Shown here: positions 5,712 to 6,917 of the stretch, piece by piece
Numbering within the stretch: the stretch's first letter is position 1
Layout of the letters: each line of letters begins with the position of its first letter
DNA from: an uncultured Atopobiaceae bacterium
GTDB lineage: Bacteria; Actinomycetota; Coriobacteriia; Coriobacteriales; Atopobiaceae
NCBI GenBank assembly: GCA_947581665.1
Contig: CANPVI010000081.1
Location: 1-6,917 of the forward strand
Reading direction: 5' to 3'
Length of the DNA: 6,917 bases
The notes under the pieces: model-generated
The model's database searches: none
Told to the model about the DNA's origin: nothing
The model's input: only the letters and a program-made list of their open reading frames with translations
Program-made: the position numbers and the translations under genes

Positions 5712-6758
5712 CTAGTCGATCACGCGCACCTGGTGACCGTCGAACTCCTCGGGGATGGTGACGCCGAGCGCCTCGGCCGTGGCCTTGTTCACGGCGTAGT
5801 CGTCGGAGCCGAGCACGAGGATGGGGATGTCGGCGACGGGGGTGCCGTTGATGGCCTCGATCGCGAGCTTCGCGCTCTCGATGCCGAGGTTCGTGTTGGA
5901 GACGGAGACGCTCTCGAGGCAGCCGTCCTCGGTCATGACGGGGTCGGTGCCGAGCACGGGCACGTTCTGCTTGAGGGCGGCCTCGGTGAGCTGGGTCATC
6001 GCGGCCTGGACGACGCTGTCCACGGGCACGTAGATCACGCCGACCTCGCTCGCGAGCTGGGTACCGGTCTGCTGGACCTCGGAGCTGTTCGTGACGGTGC
6101 GCTCGGTGACGGTGATGCCCTGGCCCTCGAGGTAGGTCTTGGCGGCCTCGGCGGTCACGACGGCGTTCGTCTCGCCGGTGCAATAGAAGATGCCGACGCC
6201 CTTGGAGAAGTCATCGGGCACGAGCGACTGGCCGAACTTGAAGATGCTCTCGACGTCGGAGACGTTCGAGGTGCCCGTCATGCCCTTGTCCGGCTTGTCG
6301 AGGCTCGAGGTGATGCCGGCCTTGATGGGGTCGGTCACGCTCATGAACACCATCGGGGTGGTGATGCCGGCGTTCGCGCAGGCCTGGGAGGCCGGCGTGG
6401 CGATCGGGACGATCACGTCGTAATCATTGTCCTTGAGCGACGCGGCGATCTGGTTCAGCGTGGCGCTGTCGCCCTGCGCGTTCTCGACGTCGTAGGTCAC
6501 GTTGGTGTAACCGGCGTCGGCCATGCCCTGCTTGAAGCCGTCCATCATGGTGGTGAAGGCGCCGTTCTCGACGATCTCGACGAAGCAGACCTTCACTTCC
6601 CTGCTCTTGTCGTCGGTCGAGGCCTCGGTCTCGGTGCCGGCGGTGTCGGTGGAGCCGTCGGTCGCGCTCTGGTTGCAACCGGCGAGCGCGAAGACGCCCA
6701 CGAGGGCGACGAGCATGAGGAATACGCCGAGGAACCGCTTCTTCTTGGTGATGGTCAT
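5712..6758 (-). CDS. trpX: ABC transporter substrate-binding lipoprotein, TrpX type
   Basis: A 348-residue secreted lipoprotein. It has a lysine-rich start (KKKR, 5-8), a hydrophobic stretch (9-26) and the lipobox LAGC with lipidated C28. Residues 29-52 are a Ser/Thr/Asp/Glu linker as in Gram-positive surface lipoproteins. The ligand-binding body belongs to the ABC_sub_bind/TrpX family: VCFVEIVENGAFTTMMDGF (57-75), VENAQGD (91-97), DVIVPIATPASQA (114-126) and FMSVTDPIKAGI (138-149) form the first lobe and hinge. The late binding block reads SVSNTNLGIESAKLAIEAI (285-303), where I remember other TrpX proteins having a more aromatic Gly-Ile-Asp-Tyr-like stretch, so ligand fit may differ. The start is the ATG at 6758 behind AGGAGAGG; a TTG ten codons earlier lies inside the terminator region and is rejected. 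It is the first gene of the T-box-controlled operon and delivers an amino acid, probably tryptophan, to TrpYZ. Confidence 0.9.
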   Translation of the reverse strand: MTITKKKRFLGVFLMLVALVGVFALAGCNQSATDGSTDTAGTETEASTDDKSREVKVCFVEIVENGAFTTMMDGFKQGMADAGYTNVTYDVENAQGDSATLNQIAASLKDNDYDVIVPIATPASQACANAGITTPMVFMSVTDPIKAGITSSLDKPDKGMTGTSNVSDVESIFKFGQSLVPDDFSKGVGIFYCTGETNAVVTAEAAKTYLEGQGITVTERTVTNSSEVQQTGTQLASEVGVIYVPVDSVVQAAMTQLTEAALKQNVPVLGTDPVMTEDGCLESVSVSNTNLGIESAKLAIEAINGTPVADIPILVLGSDDYAVNKATAEALGVTIPEEFDGHQVRVID

Positions 6759-6761
6759 TGA

Positions 6762-6769
6762 CCTCTCCT
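6762..6769 (-). promoter_or_regulatory. ribosome binding site of trpX
   Basis: AGGAGAGG on the reverse strand ends three bases before the ATG at 6758, with GAGAGGAG immediately upstream giving a better-spaced alternative. It decides the trpX start and lies downstream of the T-box terminator, as expected for control by termination. Confidence 0.75.
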
Positions 6770-6786
6770 CTCTTTGGGGGAGGGCC

Positions 6787-6832
6787 AATAAAAAACGCCC
6801 GTCCCCGGTCTGCTTGGACTCAAGGACAAGCG
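6787..6832 (-). terminator. T-box-controlled intrinsic terminator
   Basis: On the reverse strand CGCUUGUCC (from 6824-6832) pairs with GGACGGGCG (from 6796-6804) over nine base pairs, two of them G-U, closing a 19-base loop. A run UUUUUUAUU (6787-6795) follows at once. The 5' arm is the same segment that forms the 3' half of the antiterminator, so the two folds are mutually exclusive. It lies about 28 bases before trpX. Confidence 0.9.
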
Positions 6833-6917
6833 CGAATACGCCTGCGGTGCCACCTTGATTAGCCGCCCCGAAGGGCCGCTCCCTCTGCGGACGCGATCAC
6901 GTCCCGCCCTGTGACGT
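6821..6917 (-). promoter_or_regulatory. T-box riboswitch leader, 3' part with antiterminator (5' part outside window)
   Basis: The RNA contains AAGGUGGCACCGC (from 6844-6856), close to the T-box consensus AGGGUGGNACCGCG. The antiterminator forms from CAAGG (6853-6857) with CCUUG (6821-6825), and GCAGGCG (6839-6845) with CGCUUGU (6826-6832), leaving the UGGCACC bulge between helices and a 6-base apical loop. Uncharged tRNA would pair its 3' end with UGGC (6849-6852), predicting a GCCA end, hence discriminator G as in bacterial tRNA-Trp. Upstream are two hairpins: GCGGCCC/GGGCGGC with a UUCG loop (about 6862-6879, one mismatch), likely stem III, and a 7-base-pair hairpin with one bulged G at 6887-6907. 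The specifier loop (Stem I) is not visible and should lie beyond 6917. T-box control of trpXYZ importers by tRNA-Trp is established in other Gram-positives. Confidence 0.9.

Noticed and set aside
5148..6761. Long forward frame (537 residues) opposite trpX and trpY
   Set aside because: It is Gly/Asp/Glu/His/Val-rich shadow coding from GC-biased third positions of the reverse genes, with no ribosome site or motif.
6862..6890. CAGAGGGAG in the leader RNA as the AGAGAG-like motif of T-box Stem I
   Set aside because: It lies only about 20 bases before the T-box core, leaving no room for a specifier loop. A stem III region is the more likely reading, with Stem I beyond the window.
1..6917. CRISPR arrays, tRNA or rRNA genes, insertion-sequence transposases
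   Set aside because: No regularly spaced repeats, no cloverleaf with a conserved T-arm, and no transposase-like reading frame were seen on either strand.

Overview
The window is a GC-rich bacterial segment with leaderless-free, AGGAG-type ribosome binding sites before every complete gene. A T-box with an intrinsic terminator upstream of a TrpXYZ-type transporter, a fused LigB-AMMECR1 protein beside a radical SAM enzyme, and a lipoprotein signal together suggest a high-GC Gram-positive anaerobe. Class Coriobacteriia (Eggerthella/Olsenella-like) is my best guess. This is inferred from gene content and not shown by any marker gene.

Left part (1-2623). The last 16 codons of a forward gene end at 52 and are followed by a strong hairpin terminator. 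Converging on it from the right is a two-gene reverse operon. Its first gene (1157-2623) is the AmmeMemoRadiSam protein A with an N-terminal class III extradiol dioxygenase (LigB/Memo-like) domain fused to AMMECR1. Its second gene (264-1160) overlaps the first by 4 bases (ATGA) and encodes the partner radical SAM enzyme. This is a conserved system whose substrate I do not know to be established. Here it is reduced to two proteins, and the radical SAM enzyme lacks the C-terminal cysteine region found in many relatives.

Middle (2624-3810). A 132-base divergent promoter region separates the operon from a forward ChbG/YdjC-family deacetylase gene (2756-3526). Directly after its stop codon lies a 183-base imperfect inverted-repeat element (3534-3716) with 39-base arms and two smaller hairpins inside. 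It occupies most of the gap between the converging deacetylase and transporter genes and looks like a MITE/REP-type intergenic repeat or a bidirectional terminator.

Right part (3811-6917). A reverse operon encodes a complete amino-acid-type ABC importer: lipoprotein (5712-6758), membrane permease (4647-5624) and ATPase (3811-4644). It matches the TrpXYZ group. Its leader carries the 3' half of a T-box riboswitch: an antiterminator with the UGGC bulge and a mutually exclusive terminator ending in a U run. The bulge predicts a tRNA with discriminator base G, which fits tRNA-Trp. The specifier stem lies beyond the window edge. A very stable hairpin between the lipoprotein and permease genes probably tunes their relative expression. 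Logic: low charged tRNA-Trp would favour antitermination and raise importer synthesis.
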